Source: Tetrahymena thermophila SB210 (taxonomy: Eukaryota > Ciliophora > Oligohymenophorea > Hymenostomatida > Tetrahymenidae). From it: 64,000 nt of DNA. The DNA lies in assembly GCF_000189635.1 (NCBI RefSeq), contig NW_002476266.1, positions 62,001-126,000 of the forward strand, given 5' to 3'. A program made the translations under genes and the position numbers. Below the pieces are notes generated by a model that was not told the origin of the DNA, did not search any database, and was given only the letters and a program-made list of their open reading frames with translations. Within the stretch, counting starts at the first letter, position 1; each line of letters begins with the position of its first letter. Shown here one piece after another: positions 40,509 through 54,536 of this stretch.

Positions 40509-43500
40509 ATGCTAAACAGAAAAACAGATAGTCCTTATAACTCCTTCTTTTAATTCAAAAATTCTAAACTAGAGAAGGAGTATACTCGCTAAGATTATGT
40601 TGAGGTAATGTTAATTAAAGATATTTATTTATTTGTTTTTTTAGAGCCTTTAATCATTTAAGCTCAATTACAATTATCTCCATTAAATATAGAAAAAGAA
40701 GTATTTGATGTTTTTGTCAATAATTTAACTCATAAATTCAATCTCTTACATCATAGAAGAATAGGATTACTCATACTTTCCGATTGCTTACTTTTCCATT
40801 ATAATACTTACAAATTTAATAATATAATACATCCCTAAATCTATGCCTTACGCTATATTTGTGGATTAAGTGTGTAGCTGCTATTTTGCATCAAGATAAG
40901 TTAATCACATAGGAGAGAGCTACTCGAGTTATCAGAATTCAATCTTTATTATTGGACAAGTAAATATTTATTTTTTTTTAATTCTAATTAATATAAAATG
41001 TATATGTTGCTTGTTTTGTTTGAGGATTTAAAAATGTGCTTTTTTTGCAATAAGTTTTAAATGATCAAGTTTTATTGACTCATTTAGTAATTAAAATTCT
41101 AATAATGTAATATATACATAAATAATGGGAGATTTTTATATTCTAAAATATATTTTTTAAAAAGACTATAGGATAGTATTTATTGCTGGGAGGTTCTAAT
41201 ATTTTATTAGATGCAATGTCTATTGCTAGTTCTTAAATAATAATGTTAGTGTTATTGTCAGAAAAGAAGATCTACGCTAATATTATATTAATTTCTTTGA
41301 TTTTCACTTTTTCCTTTTACAAATTTTTACATAATTTAAATGAGAGAAACTACTTCTACTAAAAAAACTAAAATTAACAATGGATGCAAGTTATTGATAA
41401 AACCATCTAAAACGAGATTTTGATTGTCAATATTGAGAGTGGTCATCTTCAACTTCATGGTACTTTTTTCTTCATCTTCATCTTTATTTTTCATGCTCTC
41501 GAATAATAATATGTTTTTTTAGCTCTCTAACTTATTTATGATCAAAATTTTTAAATAAATTTATTGTCTTTGCTTGAATACTTTTTCAATCAAATTTTTA
41601 TGAGATTCATGAATACAAATTTTTTTACAAATTAAACTAGATTCTTCTTCATAAATTATCAAGTACCTTACATTCTCTTTCATTTAATTAACCAAATTTT
41701 TAAATTAAAAGATTTAAATAAGAAAGCAAAGAGTTTTAAAATTCATGATAGCAATGATGAATTTAATCTTTTTTTAGAGAATATGATTGTTGATAAAAGA
41801 AAGTCTTAAATCAGCATTGATATTGACAAAATCTAAAACTCTCTGAAAAGCTACATGCTAGTCAGATTGTCAAATTTGTAGGAGTAAGAAGAAGGTCAAA
41901 AATATAACTAGACAGGGCATAAATAGTTAACATAGTAAACAAAAAACGTTTAATAATAAATATAATTCAATGAGGTTCAAGTTAATTTTAATAAAAATAA
42001 TGAGAGCCAAAAATAAGACAATGACATTACTAACATGACTAATTTGTAACCAAAATGTGAATTATAAGATAACAAAAAAACAATTAGTACGATTAAAAGT
42101 CTAATTAGAAAGAAAAGTGACTCAAGAAAGCTAAATACCACAAGCATAGTAAATAAATAGAACCTTTCTTCTACTAGACCATCCAAGACTTCAGATTCAA
42201 AAGCTATTAGTTAGAATGATGGATAGAACAATAATTTTTAGTCAAAGTAAGAAAACAAAGAATAAAGCATCCCTGATATTATTTACTGCGATTACAAGGT
42301 TGAAGAGAAAGTTTAAAAAAAATATAAAATTAGCATAAGTGTTGTGCAAACAGATTAATATCTCTTGGTGCTAAGCTTTGAAGAGAATACTCATGATTCA
42401 TAAAGGGAATTAAAAAAGTAAAATGAAACACTTAATAAAATATTAATCAGATCGCATCTTGGCTACATGCAAAAGCAATAAAACTAACTTTAATATTTAA
42501 ACGAAATGAATTATGGGGAATTGAAATTAAATTAATATATGCATATGAACAGCGTATTTTCAATTACGCAATATATTTATTTACAAAAAAGAAATAAAAT
42601 GCCCATAAAAGTTTAAGAATTTAACATCAATAATTTAATTGATAGTGTAAAGTCTATATTTCCTCAGTTACAAGTTACAAAGGAATATAACGTAAACGAA
42701 GTTAGCAAGCTGTTAATTAGAAACGACTATAACAGAATAATATATATACTTATTTCTATTTTAAGCAGCATATTTTACAACTCTAAATCTTCCATAACTG
42801 ACACACCTTAAAGGAATAGAATAGCTTCTAATTTTTCAAACACTAACTGTAAATATCATTTTATTCGTTATAGATGGTTGAAATTTTCTTATTTTATTTT
42901 AAAGAATTTAAAATTTTAGGTACTCCAAAAGGTCAAATCAATTCTCCACCTTAGAGCGGGATCAGGCAAATTGAGCAATTGAATAGCTAAAAAACAGAAA
43001 ATAGATTAACCAATAAAGAAGATGATTAGTCCTAGTAGAAATGCGAGAAGGGAGGTCTTGTTGTTAAAAAAACTTAATATAAAAATTTAAATTAGTTTTT
43101 CATATAAATGGAGTAAGAAGAAACATTGAAAAATAATAGCAAAATTCTAGAGTCCAATAAAACTAAATTCGGAACTCCAAAGCTCCTCCATGCAAATTAT
43201 GAGTCAAATGAAGAGTTGATAAACAATTATTCCTTAACCAAAGAAAGAAATAGAAGAGCCGTTTTAGATGGATACTCAAGAGTAGAAAGCAATCTAAACA
43301 GCTACCAAAATAATAACCCTGAATTAGTTTTAAATTAGCCTTAACCTGCAAACAATATAAAAACTAATTCGAATACCTAAGAAGCTAATTGTACTAATAA
43401 TTTACAATAGTATAATAAAAGAGACAACCAAAGTTTAAACAAATTACCAGAGAAGTAAATTTTGTAAAAACACACAGATGATAATGAATCTTAGTCAAAT

Positions 43501-45075
43501 TATGAAGAAATGTAGCAAGAGTAATCTGATAGATTTGAGCTAGATGAAGCTAGAAATACATATAATAATAATAATACTAGGTAGATGGTGGAAGACTCTG
43601 AGCAGAGTTCTTTCTTGAGCGTTCCTTAGATGACTGTAAAGCTTGTTGAAAAACAAAAGGAATACTAAAAAGACTATTTTTAGGTAATAATTGTATTTTA
43701 ACCTTATTCTCAATAAAATACCCCAGTAACTCAGAATTGCTAAGAAAAAAAACCTAAACAAAATATGCGAGGAGTTTCTAGCGTGTTGAATTCTATGATT
43801 GGAAATCCAAGCGAATTGCAACAGTAATCAAAAACATAATATTCAAACACCAATAATTCTGTTATTGACTAAGACTATTGCAGAAGAATTAATGAAAATG
43901 ATTAAACTATTAATGATTTCGGTTTGTATGTACCATCTACTCAAAGAAACTCAGAAAATGGTGAATGCCTTAATCATTTCTAAAATTTAAATGGAAACTA
44001 AGACGATTTAATTAACTAAATTGAAGAAAAAGTCCTACTAGAATGTGTTAAATAGGTATGCAATAGCAGTCTCGACCGCAAAATTGATAAATCTGGCAAT
44101 CACATAGTTAGTTTCTGTGTGCTTTCAGACCTCCCATTGAATCAAATCAATTAACTAATACCTAATAAAAAAAGAGCAATCAGTATACACAGCAATAATA
44201 GTAACAGTAATAATTTTTACTACTAAGGAAACTAATCAATAAATAGCATGGTATTTGGTTAAAAAGATAGACTGAAATCGTTTAATTCTAACCTAAGTAC
44301 AAATTTAAATACAATTTAGCAATTTTAACCATCTATCCAGAGTTTATACCACTATCCTACTTCAGTCATAAATAGTGGCGTGACTCAAAATTCTATATAG
44401 CAAAATGTATACAAGGTGTTAAGCTAAAAATCATAGTAGAACTTAATAAAAAACGGCTTAAAACAAAATAATAATAATAACAATGGGTAAATTACTGGTT
44501 TATTAAACTCTAACCAAAATGCATAATTTTCGCCATAAATTAATTGCAGAAAAAGATAGGCTTCTTTACCTGCAGTAAGTGAAAAATTGGTAGGATATTT
44601 TGATATAAAAGAAGACGAGAGTCTTGAAAATAACATCAATAACAGCAACGAATACATCAAAAATAAATATAAATAAGATAACAATTGCAAAAAGAACAGT
44701 ACTAGCATGACTAGTTTAGAAAAAAGTCCTAGTAAGCAACATATCTTTAATCACAAAATAGTAAAATTTGAAAAGCTTTAGCAAGTAGTAGCTAGCAGTA
44801 CTTTACTAAGTGAAAACAAATTTGCATCACCAAAGACCATGTAGTAATCCATACTGTCGGGATCTTGCATACAAAAGAACAAATATAAGAAAAATATGGA
44901 AAAAACAGCAACATATTTTAAAGATTTTATAGAAGCATCTAAATAAATAGATGTCTCACTGAACGAATAGCCTTATTCTTCTTTGTAAATAGAAAGTGAA
45001 AGAAAGTAAGAGAATTTCGTTAATCCTAAAGCTTTCAACTATTCTATGAAAAGGAACTCATTATAATATGACTGA
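40509..45075 (+). CDS. Large multi-pass membrane protein with degenerate histidine-kinase-like region
   Basis: Four exons (introns 40605-40644, 40960-41164, 42849-42919) close in frame to 1,416 residues. Residues about 45-270 contain several hydrophobic segments (YFPIAYFSIIILTNLIIQYI and IILISLIFTFSFYKFL are clear). A PAS-like stretch follows (QVIDKTIQNEILIVN). Further on, FNINNLIDSVKSIF and NDYNRIIYILISILSSIFYN occupy the places where a hybrid histidine kinase has its DHp/ATPase junction and N box, but no HELRTP-type phospho-histidine box and no N-box asparagine pattern are seen. A piece GNHIVSFCVLSD near residue 1,080 resembles the late ATPase strand. The rest, about 600 residues, is Asn/Ser/Gln-rich. 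I infer a decayed sensor kinase; an unrelated membrane scaffold is possible. Confidence 0.75.
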
Positions 45076-46263
45076 AAGAGTTGAGTAAGTAAGAATAGCT
45101 TGTTAAGCTAAAAATATGATCTATATATTAATTTATTACTACTTAGCAACCACTAAAATACTAACTAAAAAAAATTACTATAACCAAATACTTAAAAAAT
45201 ATAAATTTTAAATTATTAAAAGTTACTAAAAAATTATAAATTTGTTTTGCTTCTTTTTTATGTTGATTGTGATGATGATTAATTAATTAATTAATTAATT
45301 AATATTGTTTATTATTCAAATAATTTTGGAAATTAAAGTATTGTTTCTAAAGAAAATTAAACAAATAATTTAGTATGAGGTAATTCTAATTATTTGCTTG
45401 CTTTCAGGCAAGCTTGTTTTTAATAGAAATTAAGATTGATTTCAAGTTATTTAACAAATCGATTTATTAAATCTGATAAATACTAGTAATAAGTATAGAG
45501 TAAATTTACTTTTTTAAATTAATGTCTAATGGATGCTAATAAAAAAATGAAATCTATTATCCAAGCAATAATCTATTTTTTGCTAATCTTAGCTAGAAGG
45601 AATCAACATAAGGTTTTAAATTTAAATAACAATGAATAAAATTATTTTGATGCCATTATTTCTTAGTATTATCTGAAAAGTTAATTATCTTTTTATTTAA
45701 TTAACGAATCTATTATTAATTTTTTTGTATAATTTACTATTTTTTTTTTCAAGCACTTAGTAAAGAATTTTTTTTCTCTTCTGCTGCTATTACTAACAAA
45801 TAAGTTCATATAAATTCTAAATACCTTCTTTATGTTTTTTTTTTTGATTAGAGTATTTTTATTATAATTTCTGTGCAGATTAGAAAGTTTATAATATATT
45901 CACGGATGCTATAAAAATTTTAACTGTTGATGTTACCAATAAATAATTAAATATCAGAGGGATTTTTATTAGTTAATACATCATTTCCATCGAAATTTCA
46001 TTTAAAATTCGGCAAATAGATTTGTAAATTTAATAATTATATACTTAAAACAATAGCTAATTTATAAAAAAATCATACAAAGAAATCTCATCCATAAAAA
46101 ATTTAATTAAAAAATTATAAATTATTAAGCAAAAAGGTTAAAGAAACAAATTATCTATCAAACAGCAAGTCTTAATAAAGAAATAAATATTAGCAATTCC
46201 TACCAAGTCTTTTAGAAGATACCAATAAAATATAGCAAAATTATTAAAAAAACATACCCAAAA
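45076..46263. other. Intergenic spacer
   Basis: AT-rich, with a small inverted repeat near 45400-45416 (TTGCTTGC...GCAAGC). No gene supported. Confidence 0.55.
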
Positions 46264-48066
46264 ATGATCATTTCAAAGACTGTTGACGATACTGAGTATC
46301 CAACAAATGGTAACTTTAAAGTTCCAGGCTATTGTTTTGAGAAGATATTCATGCATATCAGGTTGTTGAATAGCAAAACCTATAAAATGTTTAACTTACT
46401 AGTTACAATTGAAGAGCTTTTTATTGTATCCTTAGTTATATTTCATTACTTAAGCAATGATTCCAGTGTTTAGCTTTTAGCATTATTCGCATCGCTTTAC
46501 TTTGTAGGGGTATTAGTTAGTGTTTTTTGCTGTCAAAATACTATACAAAATATTAAGAGACAGACAGACTATCTTTTGCCTCGTATTTTAACTAATTTAC
46601 TATCACTCTTATCAACTCTACTATGTGCTCTTCCTAGCTTAATTATCTTGAATTCAAAGTAATTGCTCAAATATCAACATAGATTGATTAACAGCTTTGA
46701 CTAAGAAATAATTTTATAGAATATAATTTGCCATAAAAAATACATTATGTTTACCTAATTCCAAATAGTTGTAAAGCTCTATGCAGTCTTAATTGGTTTA
46801 TCTTACGATCTAGATGAAAGTATTCCCTTGTTAAATATGTTTCATTGGATTTACTTTGGAGTGCTATTTTTATCAAATATGATCATTATATAGTAGGTTC
46901 TTAAATAGCAATTTCTCTTGAAGTTTGAAAGCAATCAAAAATCTTCTACTTAAGAAAAATAGAAAGATTCCAATTTTAATTAAAAAAAGCAAAAGAGCAA
47001 CCTTTCAATATGTTTTTGGGAATTTATAACATATTTTGAGACTTTTATTTAAATGAGTTAGACCCTAATATTTTTACTTATTTGTATCCATAACACTTTA
47101 ATTGCTACTGTCGTTATTGCTGTCTGGTGTCTTTTTTCGTTTTTTTATTGCTACTAAAATGTTTTTGAACTATTTTCAAACAAGTCCGCTGAAGTAAATA
47201 CTTCACGCTCAATTTTCTTGGGATATAGAATTGATTACCTCTGCTCCCTTTACTGTTAGGAATTCTACTAGCTCAGAATATATTAAAGCATGTCCAACAT
47301 GATAAAAATATCATTTGTAATCCTTTACAAGATTACAATAATAGTTATTTCTTTGCTATACTTCTATAAAATTGAAGAAACCATAAGCTACTTGAATATA
47401 GCAATATTTGTTATAGATTTATTAATATTTTTTGTAAAATCTCCAATCTACTTTTTGATATTCTTCAAGAACAGCAATTTTTGTTTTAGTGTTCAAATGC
47501 GTCCAAGTAGCTTAACAAGCCAAGTATTGAGCGACGTAAACAGTTACAATAAATACATAAATGTCATAGTTTATCACCCTATTAAGCAGTATACAAAGAG
47601 CGAAACAGCAATGATAGAATCTTTACTTTCTCAATAAGATAAAGTTGTATACTTTGAAATATACGATTAAATTAGAATATACAATAAATTTGGTCATTTA
47701 GAAGCACATATCATCAAATTCAGTGAGCCTCTATACGAGTGGGTATCAACAAGACTTAAAGATATCTCTAAATCAATAAGAGTATAAATTTTCTCCATTT
47801 ATAATAACAAAAATAATATAATAAAATTAACAAAGGATTAATTAATCTAAATTCTGTTTGACCCTAGCTTAAAAAATATTAACAATTTCCTAGAAGTTAT
47901 CAATTCTCTTCCCTTTAACTATTTTCCAAGAAAGTAACTCTAGAAATTGAGCTTAGAAAACTCAAGAACAAAAATATTTTCTCAAATAATTGCTTTCTAA
48001 AGACACATTAGTCCACTCTTATATAATAATCCTTAATAAATTTTATATGACTTAATTGAAATGTGA
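46264..48066 (+). CDS. Uncharacterised eight-helix membrane protein
   Basis: One frame of 600 residues without introns. About eight hydrophobic segments are spread over residues 35-410, for example EELFIVSLVIFHYL, LLALFASLYFVGVLVSVFCC, IYFGVLFLSNMIII, CIHNTLIATVVIAVWCLF and YKITIIVISLLYFY. A soluble C-terminal domain of about 190 residues follows, mixing strands and helices (INVIVYHPIKQYTKS, LRVQ-type strands). There is no signal peptide and no transporter, GPCR or channel signature that I recognise. Many ciliate genomes carry lineage-specific membrane proteins with this layout; function is unknown. Confidence 0.83.
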
Positions 48067-48668
48067 ATATTAAATCTAATTAAATGCCAAAAGCCTAATA
48101 AAAAAAACAAGCAAATTCAATTATTATCTTTTAAATATTCTTAATTATAATAAATTATTTACACAAATATATAATATATGTACTCCTTTAATTATTTATT
48201 TAAAAATTAGAATATCCATCCATTCTTCATCTTATTTTAAATAAATGTTTTAATTTTCAAGATAAATAATAAAGTAAAACTTAAAAACGCTCAAAAGATT
48301 TTCTAAAAACCAAACATAATTATTCACAATTTTTTTTTTAACATTTTATAAAATGAATAAGATCAAAAATATGAATTATTGTAAAAGTTGTTATGATAAT
48401 TTCAGAATGTAAGTAAGAATGATTTAAAATACCTTTTTATTAAATTTAATAATTGATGTATTAGTGAAAGCAAACAATAATAAACAAAAACACACATCAA
48501 TATATTTTTAATTTAAATTAATTGATTAAATTAGTAAATTTTGATTCATTTCCAATTAAAAAAATAAATATAAAGAACTCATTTATAAAAAAATTATTCA
48601 ATTTATACTTTAATTTATCTAACAAACAATCAAAATATTAAATATCAAAAGATTTATTCATAATTTAA
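48067..48668. other. Intergenic spacer
   Basis: AT-rich flank with no supported feature. Confidence 0.55.
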
Positions 48669-50255
48669 ATGGATTTCTATTTTAAAAGCTGTGAAAAAAA
48701 CATTGACTAGTCAAATTTTATTTAGAATAATTATTTGATTAAACAATAAAATGATGAAGATTCATATGATTTAATGAAGAATTCTACTAGCGAATAAGAT
48801 AACCTTAGTATTCTAAACACATAATTGATAAATTTGAGTGAATTTTAAATGGATGATTAAAACTAATAAATAAATATAAACTAAAAAATATAAGGACAAA
48901 CTAAAAATTTTAGCATTTTAAAACTTGACTCTAATGATTTATTTGTGGGATAATAGGTTTCTTTTAATTAGAAATAAAATAATTTTGAAAATGAAGAAAG
49001 TGATGATAGTTAATATAATATAATTCCACATAATTAGCTAATGAGTAGTAAAAAAAAGAAAGAGTAGGATTAATACAATATTAATTATAAATAAATTGTC
49101 TTTCGAAAAAATAAATAAATAAATTCATTTGATTAATTATTATCAAGATAGAAAAATTTTTATTTATATTTGGATTAAGTAATTGATCTAGAATTTTTTA
49201 AGAATATCAATAACAAAGATGAATATTTTCGCAACAATTAGCATAATTAATTATATAATGGGCTTAGATTTATTAACAAAATTGAGCATAGGTTAGATAA
49301 CAAGTTTATTGAGCTTAATATGCAGAATCAAGAATAAAAAGTATATCAAATAGATTATTTTATACAATTTCTGATGAGCATCGGAAACGCAAGTGTTCTA
49401 AATTATGTTTCATAGTTATAAGCTTTTAAATCTTCTATTGAAAAGACATAAAAGGAAATACAAGAATAGATTTAAGATCCATTATTTTAATAGCATCAAG
49501 AAAGTAGAAAAAAGGCATCCTAAAAAGTTTTTAAAAGATTAACTTCTAAAATGGATGGGAAAAAATTGATATAATACATGAAACTTTCAATAAATTATGA
49601 TAAACTGCTTATAGAAAGTGATGTTTGTGGTTATTCGCCTTCGTTATATTCTATTATCTCCTAAGATTCTTACACTTTTAAAAATTAAATCTTACAAAAT
49701 GGATTTTTTGATGTTTTTTAATTAAATAAAAGGATTGAAAATTGTATGGAGGGGGCAATTCGTTATATGAATTCTCCTCCAACATCTAGTATCTAGACAG
49801 CTTAAAATCATTATTAAGAGATAGATATAATCACTTGTGATGGTTTTAATTTTAAGACGGAGTTGAAGATTCAAAGATACATATTAGATGATGAATATGA
49901 TAAACTAAACAATTTACAATTCAAATTTAAAGATATATTAAATGTATACGAGTTTACTTTCAAAGATGAGCTTGTTTTCAATTAATTTTAGCAATTTCGA
50001 AAATAATAAACTGAAGGAAAACATAATCCTGATTTGATTGACTAAATTTTTTATTATAATGACTACTCTTATAAAAATACTTAATTTTTTAAAGAATACT
50101 ACCAAAATCAAGTTGAAGATTTAGCTAAAAAAGGTTCTAAATGGTTTAAAAGGTGTGGGTTCATTGATATCCCTAAAAAAAAATATAAAATAGATGAGGA
50201 TTCTAATACTAAATTGAGTTTATCATATAAATCTACTGACTCACTCACTCAATGA
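48669..50255 (+). CDS. Member A of a three-paralogue family, unknown function
   Basis: One frame of 528 residues without introns. The first 150 residues are Asn/Gln-rich and poorly ordered. The conserved part starts with NFYLYLDQVIDLEFFKN, then LRFINKIEHRLDNKFIE, a coiled middle, a CGYSPSLYSII block, ITCDGFNFKTE, a DDEYDKLNNL block, and a C-terminal signature SKWFKRCGFIDIPKKK. The same blocks occur in the same order in members B (54537) and C (58464). It is the most divergent: the DP after the GYSP block is lost, and a 25-residue Ser/Thr tail follows the signature. Basic residues and the absence of membrane segments suggest a soluble, perhaps nuclear, protein. A PAS-like core around GYSP...L is a weak possibility. 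I know no named family that fits. Confidence 0.82.
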
Positions 50256-52013
50256 ATGAATGAAAAAATGAATACTTATCCACAGTGAAACATTTCAAAA
50301 AAGAATTTTACCTTATTATAATATTTATATAATTGATAATCAATCAATAACTCCCTTAATTAATTCTATAATAATCTTATTTATTTGGAAATTTATAACT
50401 TTAAAATTATATTCAAAAATTAACAAAACTTTTTCTCAAAAATTATCAATATACATTTTAATGAATTAATTTTAACATGTTTTTTTTGGTATTTTAATTA
50501 ATTGAAAGACAGAGAGTTTGGATTTCGTATTAAATGAAATAAAACCTAGATTTAAAATTGATAATAATTAATTTTGTTAAGTGTTTAATAAATATTATGA
50601 AATATTTAGATATATAATTTTTGTTAAAAAAGCACTTTATAATATAAAATATACCTATTGCTGTTAAACACCACATACATACATACATACATACATACAT
50701 ACATACATACATACATACATACATACATACATACATACATACATACATACATACATACATACATGGCCATCAGTTTTTCATAGTATATAAAATATTTTTT
50801 TATTAATTTTATATGTGTTTATGAATTAAATTAAATTCGAAAAATGAAAGATGCAAAGGAATATTTTAAAATCTAAAAAAGGAGGGCAATTATTTAAAAA
50901 ATAAAATTATTTGATGATTTTGTAATTTACACATTTAAAAATAAATTTTTTTCAAAAAAGAAAATTAATTTTTTCTCCCTATTTTTTTTTATTTAAGAAA
51001 TATTATTTTTTAATTTTATTTTCTTAAGTTAAAATTAATTTTCTATAAAAATTAATACCATTTATTTTTAGAATACAAACTATTAAAAATTAATAAAAGA
51101 CTTTTGAACCAATTTTTAAAAAATAAATAGTGTTTTATCCATTTTTTAATCACAGACTCAGCACATTTAATTTGACTTAACTGAATTATTAAAAAATGGA
51201 ATCAACTAAATTCTTTAAAAAGTGACAATTTTCATCTATTATTCGAAAATTTATCAAAATAGAGTCAACTAATTTAAGAAATTATCAGAGTCAACTGGAT
51301 TAAAATGAGTATTTTTTTAAATATTGACTCAACTAATAATTTTATGAGTCATGCAAGTATAATTTGAATAATAAAAACATTTTTTAATTTCTTAAATTTG
51401 AATAGTAATATTTCACTTTTCCTTTTATTATGGAATATTTTTTATTTAAAAATTAATGAGTCCCTGCTGTGAAACTCTTTCAAAGAATAACCATATCTAT
51501 TTAGAATAGTTAATAACTTACAATTTAATCTCACTCTCACTTGTTATATAGCTTATCTGAAAGGGTCAAGCGAATCAGGTTTTAATGTAGTTTAATATTA
51601 GTGTAGATTATATAAAAATTAAATTACATTAATTTTAGAAGATTTTAAGTAAAAAATATTATTTTTAATAATAAACTTGTTTTAGAATCACAGATAAGAC
51701 TTAATTAATATGTAATTTAAAAGTATAATCTTTTGTATTTTATTTAAGAAGTGTTAATTTTTAGTTTGTTTCTTATATAATTAATTATTATTATGTAAAA
51801 ATATATCATTTTAAATTATATTATAAAGGATATGTATATTTAATTTAAAAAAATCTTAACAAACAAAAAAACTACATTTTTGATAAGATAGATTACAATC
51901 ATCATTTACTTATATAAAAACAAATTTAATATTACAAAAGTAAATTTTCTTATTTCTGTTAAGATAGTTTATTCGTATTTAAAAAAATCAAATTTGATTA
52001 AAAAAATATATTA
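50256..52013. other. Intergenic region with microsatellite and TCAACT motif cluster
   Basis: It contains the ACAT microsatellite (50673-50764) and four TCAACT words between about 51200 and 51335, several within GAGTCAACT or GACTCAACT. No gene is supported. Confidence 0.55.
50673..50764. repeat. ACAT tetranucleotide microsatellite
   Basis: About 23 perfect ACAT units. On the - strand it translates as a Met-Tyr-Val-Cys repeat, which is an artefact. Confidence 0.97.
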
Positions 52014-54188
52014 ATGAGTTTACCATATGAAAGCTTAAAAACATCTCCTCCTTAAGAAAATGGAGATATAGAGCTTACTTAGCAAGGAACAGAGACAGAT
52101 ATCCATGATATAGATATACAAGGAGAAAAAGATATTAGAAATTTAAATTAAGAATAAATTAGTGAGACAAAAGAAGAAGATACTCTTTTATAATCTGCAA
52201 ATAGATCTTCAAAGAGAAAAATAATATGCTGGGTTTTGATTAATCTTTTAGGTCTTTTACTGATAGTATGTAATTAAATGTTCATTTCTTAGAAATGCAT
52301 GTACAGTTTAGATAGCGAATGTGAAGAATTATTCTTTGAAAAGAGAATATATCTTTGGGTTCTGCAAGCTATTGTTAATTCAATCATAATTACATTGTGG
52401 ATTCTGAAATTTTTAGAATTCAACTACAAGTCAATTTTTTATGCTATTTTGGTTATATTTTCGTATCTAGTTGTTCACATGTTCGGCAGTTCCATAAGTA
52501 CAAAAGAATATGCAGGTTTTGTTAATTTTGCTCAATTGTAAATCATCCTTCAACTCATACAAATAGGCTTAGGACCTATTTTAAAGAAAAAGTTAAAAAA
52601 TAAATGCAAATATGTAATTTTGGCTGTAGTTTGCATTGTTTTAGTTGTCATCCTAATTTTAATTCCTTGGTTAAAAAGCTCTGAATAATGTAAAAGTTGG
52701 AATGAGGGCATAAATGGCGAAATACAAGTTTATAATGAAAATGCTGACTTAAAGGACTTCTAAAAATATAAACCCGTTTAAGAGCAATAATATTGTTCAA
52801 TATTATCTCCTAAATTCTGCTGGTTTTATTCATTAGATTTTATTTTTGATATTTAGAAACAATTTCCTCAATATAATTGTTAAAGTGTTCACCATTCTGA
52901 AAAAAATTTAGATTTGTTTAACAAAAACATTGAACATCACAGATACATAGCATATCCATCATCTATAAAAGAATCTGAAATAAGCACCAATTATTAATCC
53001 TTAGCTCTGAAGAATTTAAAGGGCTTTGATAATGTTAAAGATGCTCACTTAAGCGGTCACGAAGTTATTTTAGATAGACTTAACTACAGATATCACATCT
53101 AAATTAATAAAAATAAGACTCTCTCTGAAGAAAGGCAAGATATTAATGAAAAAAAAAGTACCAAATCCATAGTAGATAATATTCTTTTGATAAATGTGAA
53201 CGGAATTAGTAGAATATAAATGCATGCAAAATTACCTAAAACTATAGAATGGTTCAAAAAATTTAACAGCAATAACACTGCTAACGAAGATTAATTGGAG
53301 ATGCTCACTCAAACCAAAAACAATCACAGTTCTGTAGAATACATGAGATACAATTCATTCAGTTTTAAGAAAGATATTTAGTCTTTGTAATTATTTTATG
53401 GCTAAGCCAATTTTAATGAAAACGAAGAAAGATTGGATTCAATATTTGATTTCTTCAAGAATGAAGGCTATGTGACAGGTTATTCTAACACTTTTTGCTC
53501 TCCATCTTCCTAAAAAGAATAGGAAAACATAAAAAAATATATTAAACCGGTAATCAAAGATCATGATTCATCTTCCACCTTCGCTTGTGATCCTAATTTT
53601 GAAGATCCTTAGCAGTCTTTTAAATGGTTGAAAGGATCAGAATCGTTTTTTACTAGGTGTTTGTATGGTGAGCAGGTTCATAGCTATTCATTTAACTACA
53701 CTTAGAGTTTCTTTGAGAAATATGATTAAAATAAAAAATTCTTTATGTTGGAATTTGCTGAAGGAAGAGAAAAAACAGGCAAAATTGTTAAAAATATAGA
53801 TTAGGATTTATTTTAATTTTTGGAAAAAAATTAAAGCATTCTTGAAAACTCTATGATAATACTAATGAGTTCCTAAGGACAACCTGATTCCAAAACTATT
53901 TATTCCCTCCTATCTCTTGAGGCTGAAAAAATATCTAAAAAATTGCCATTCCTTTTAATGAGAATACCCACAACTATTGATCAGTAGCTAAGAAAAAATT
54001 TAATAGAAAATTCTTAAAAACTCATAACTATTAGAAATTTGCACTTTACTCTAAAGCATTTAGCAAATGGTACAGATTTTAATTAAAAATAAGAGTCTTT
54101 ACTCAACTCATTGAGCACTTATAGTCAATGCACTGAAATTGGAATATCCAAAAAAGATTGTTCATGTGAATACTCTATTTAATATTGA
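52014..54188 (+). CDS. DUF229-like alkaline-phosphatase-superfamily membrane protein, metal site degraded
   Basis: One frame of 724 residues. A cytosolic Glu/Gln-rich N terminus of 69 residues precedes four transmembrane segments (first at about 70-88, last CIVLVVILILIPWL near 215). A large, probably extracytoplasmic, region with scattered cysteines follows. The arrangement ILLINVNGISRIQ then LPKTIEWF parallels the DUF229 sulfatase-like motif in which an Asp precedes a Ser-Arg and a Pro-Lys-Thr. Later NEGYVTGYSNTFC and a block ending IILMSSQGQ parallel the family's GY region and its SDHG metal-binding motif. Here the Asp is Asn and SDHG reads SSQG, so two metal ligands are absent and catalysis is doubtful. 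Family assignment rests on motif order and is moderately firm. Confidence 0.75.
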
Positions 54189-54536
54189 ACAATATTTCAA
54201 AAAATAAAATAATTTTTATTAGTAAAATGTAAGAAAAAGAAAGAAACAAAAAGGCTATTTTAATTTTGATAATTTAAATAAATGAAAATATTATATGCAA
54301 TCGATTTGATATTATTTCTTTTATGTGTTTCTTTTAGTTTGTATTTTTAATTAAAATTACAAAATAAACTACATTTATAAGTAATGAATGAGTATTGTTT
54401 GCTATGGTCTTAAAACTTAAAATAAAATCAAATTAGCATATTAATTATATATTATTTATATTATGTAAGGTTTATCAATTCAAATCTTCCAAGTTAATTT
54501 TTTAAACTAAAGATTATTTATTTAAGAGTTCTTAAA
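54189..54536. other. Intergenic spacer
   Basis: Short AT-rich spacer upstream of family member B; nothing distinctive. Confidence 0.55.

Noticed and set aside
50530..50760. Frame encoding a Met-Tyr-Val-Cys repeat protein (-)
   Set aside because: It is a translation of the ACAT microsatellite plus A/T flank and has no other support.
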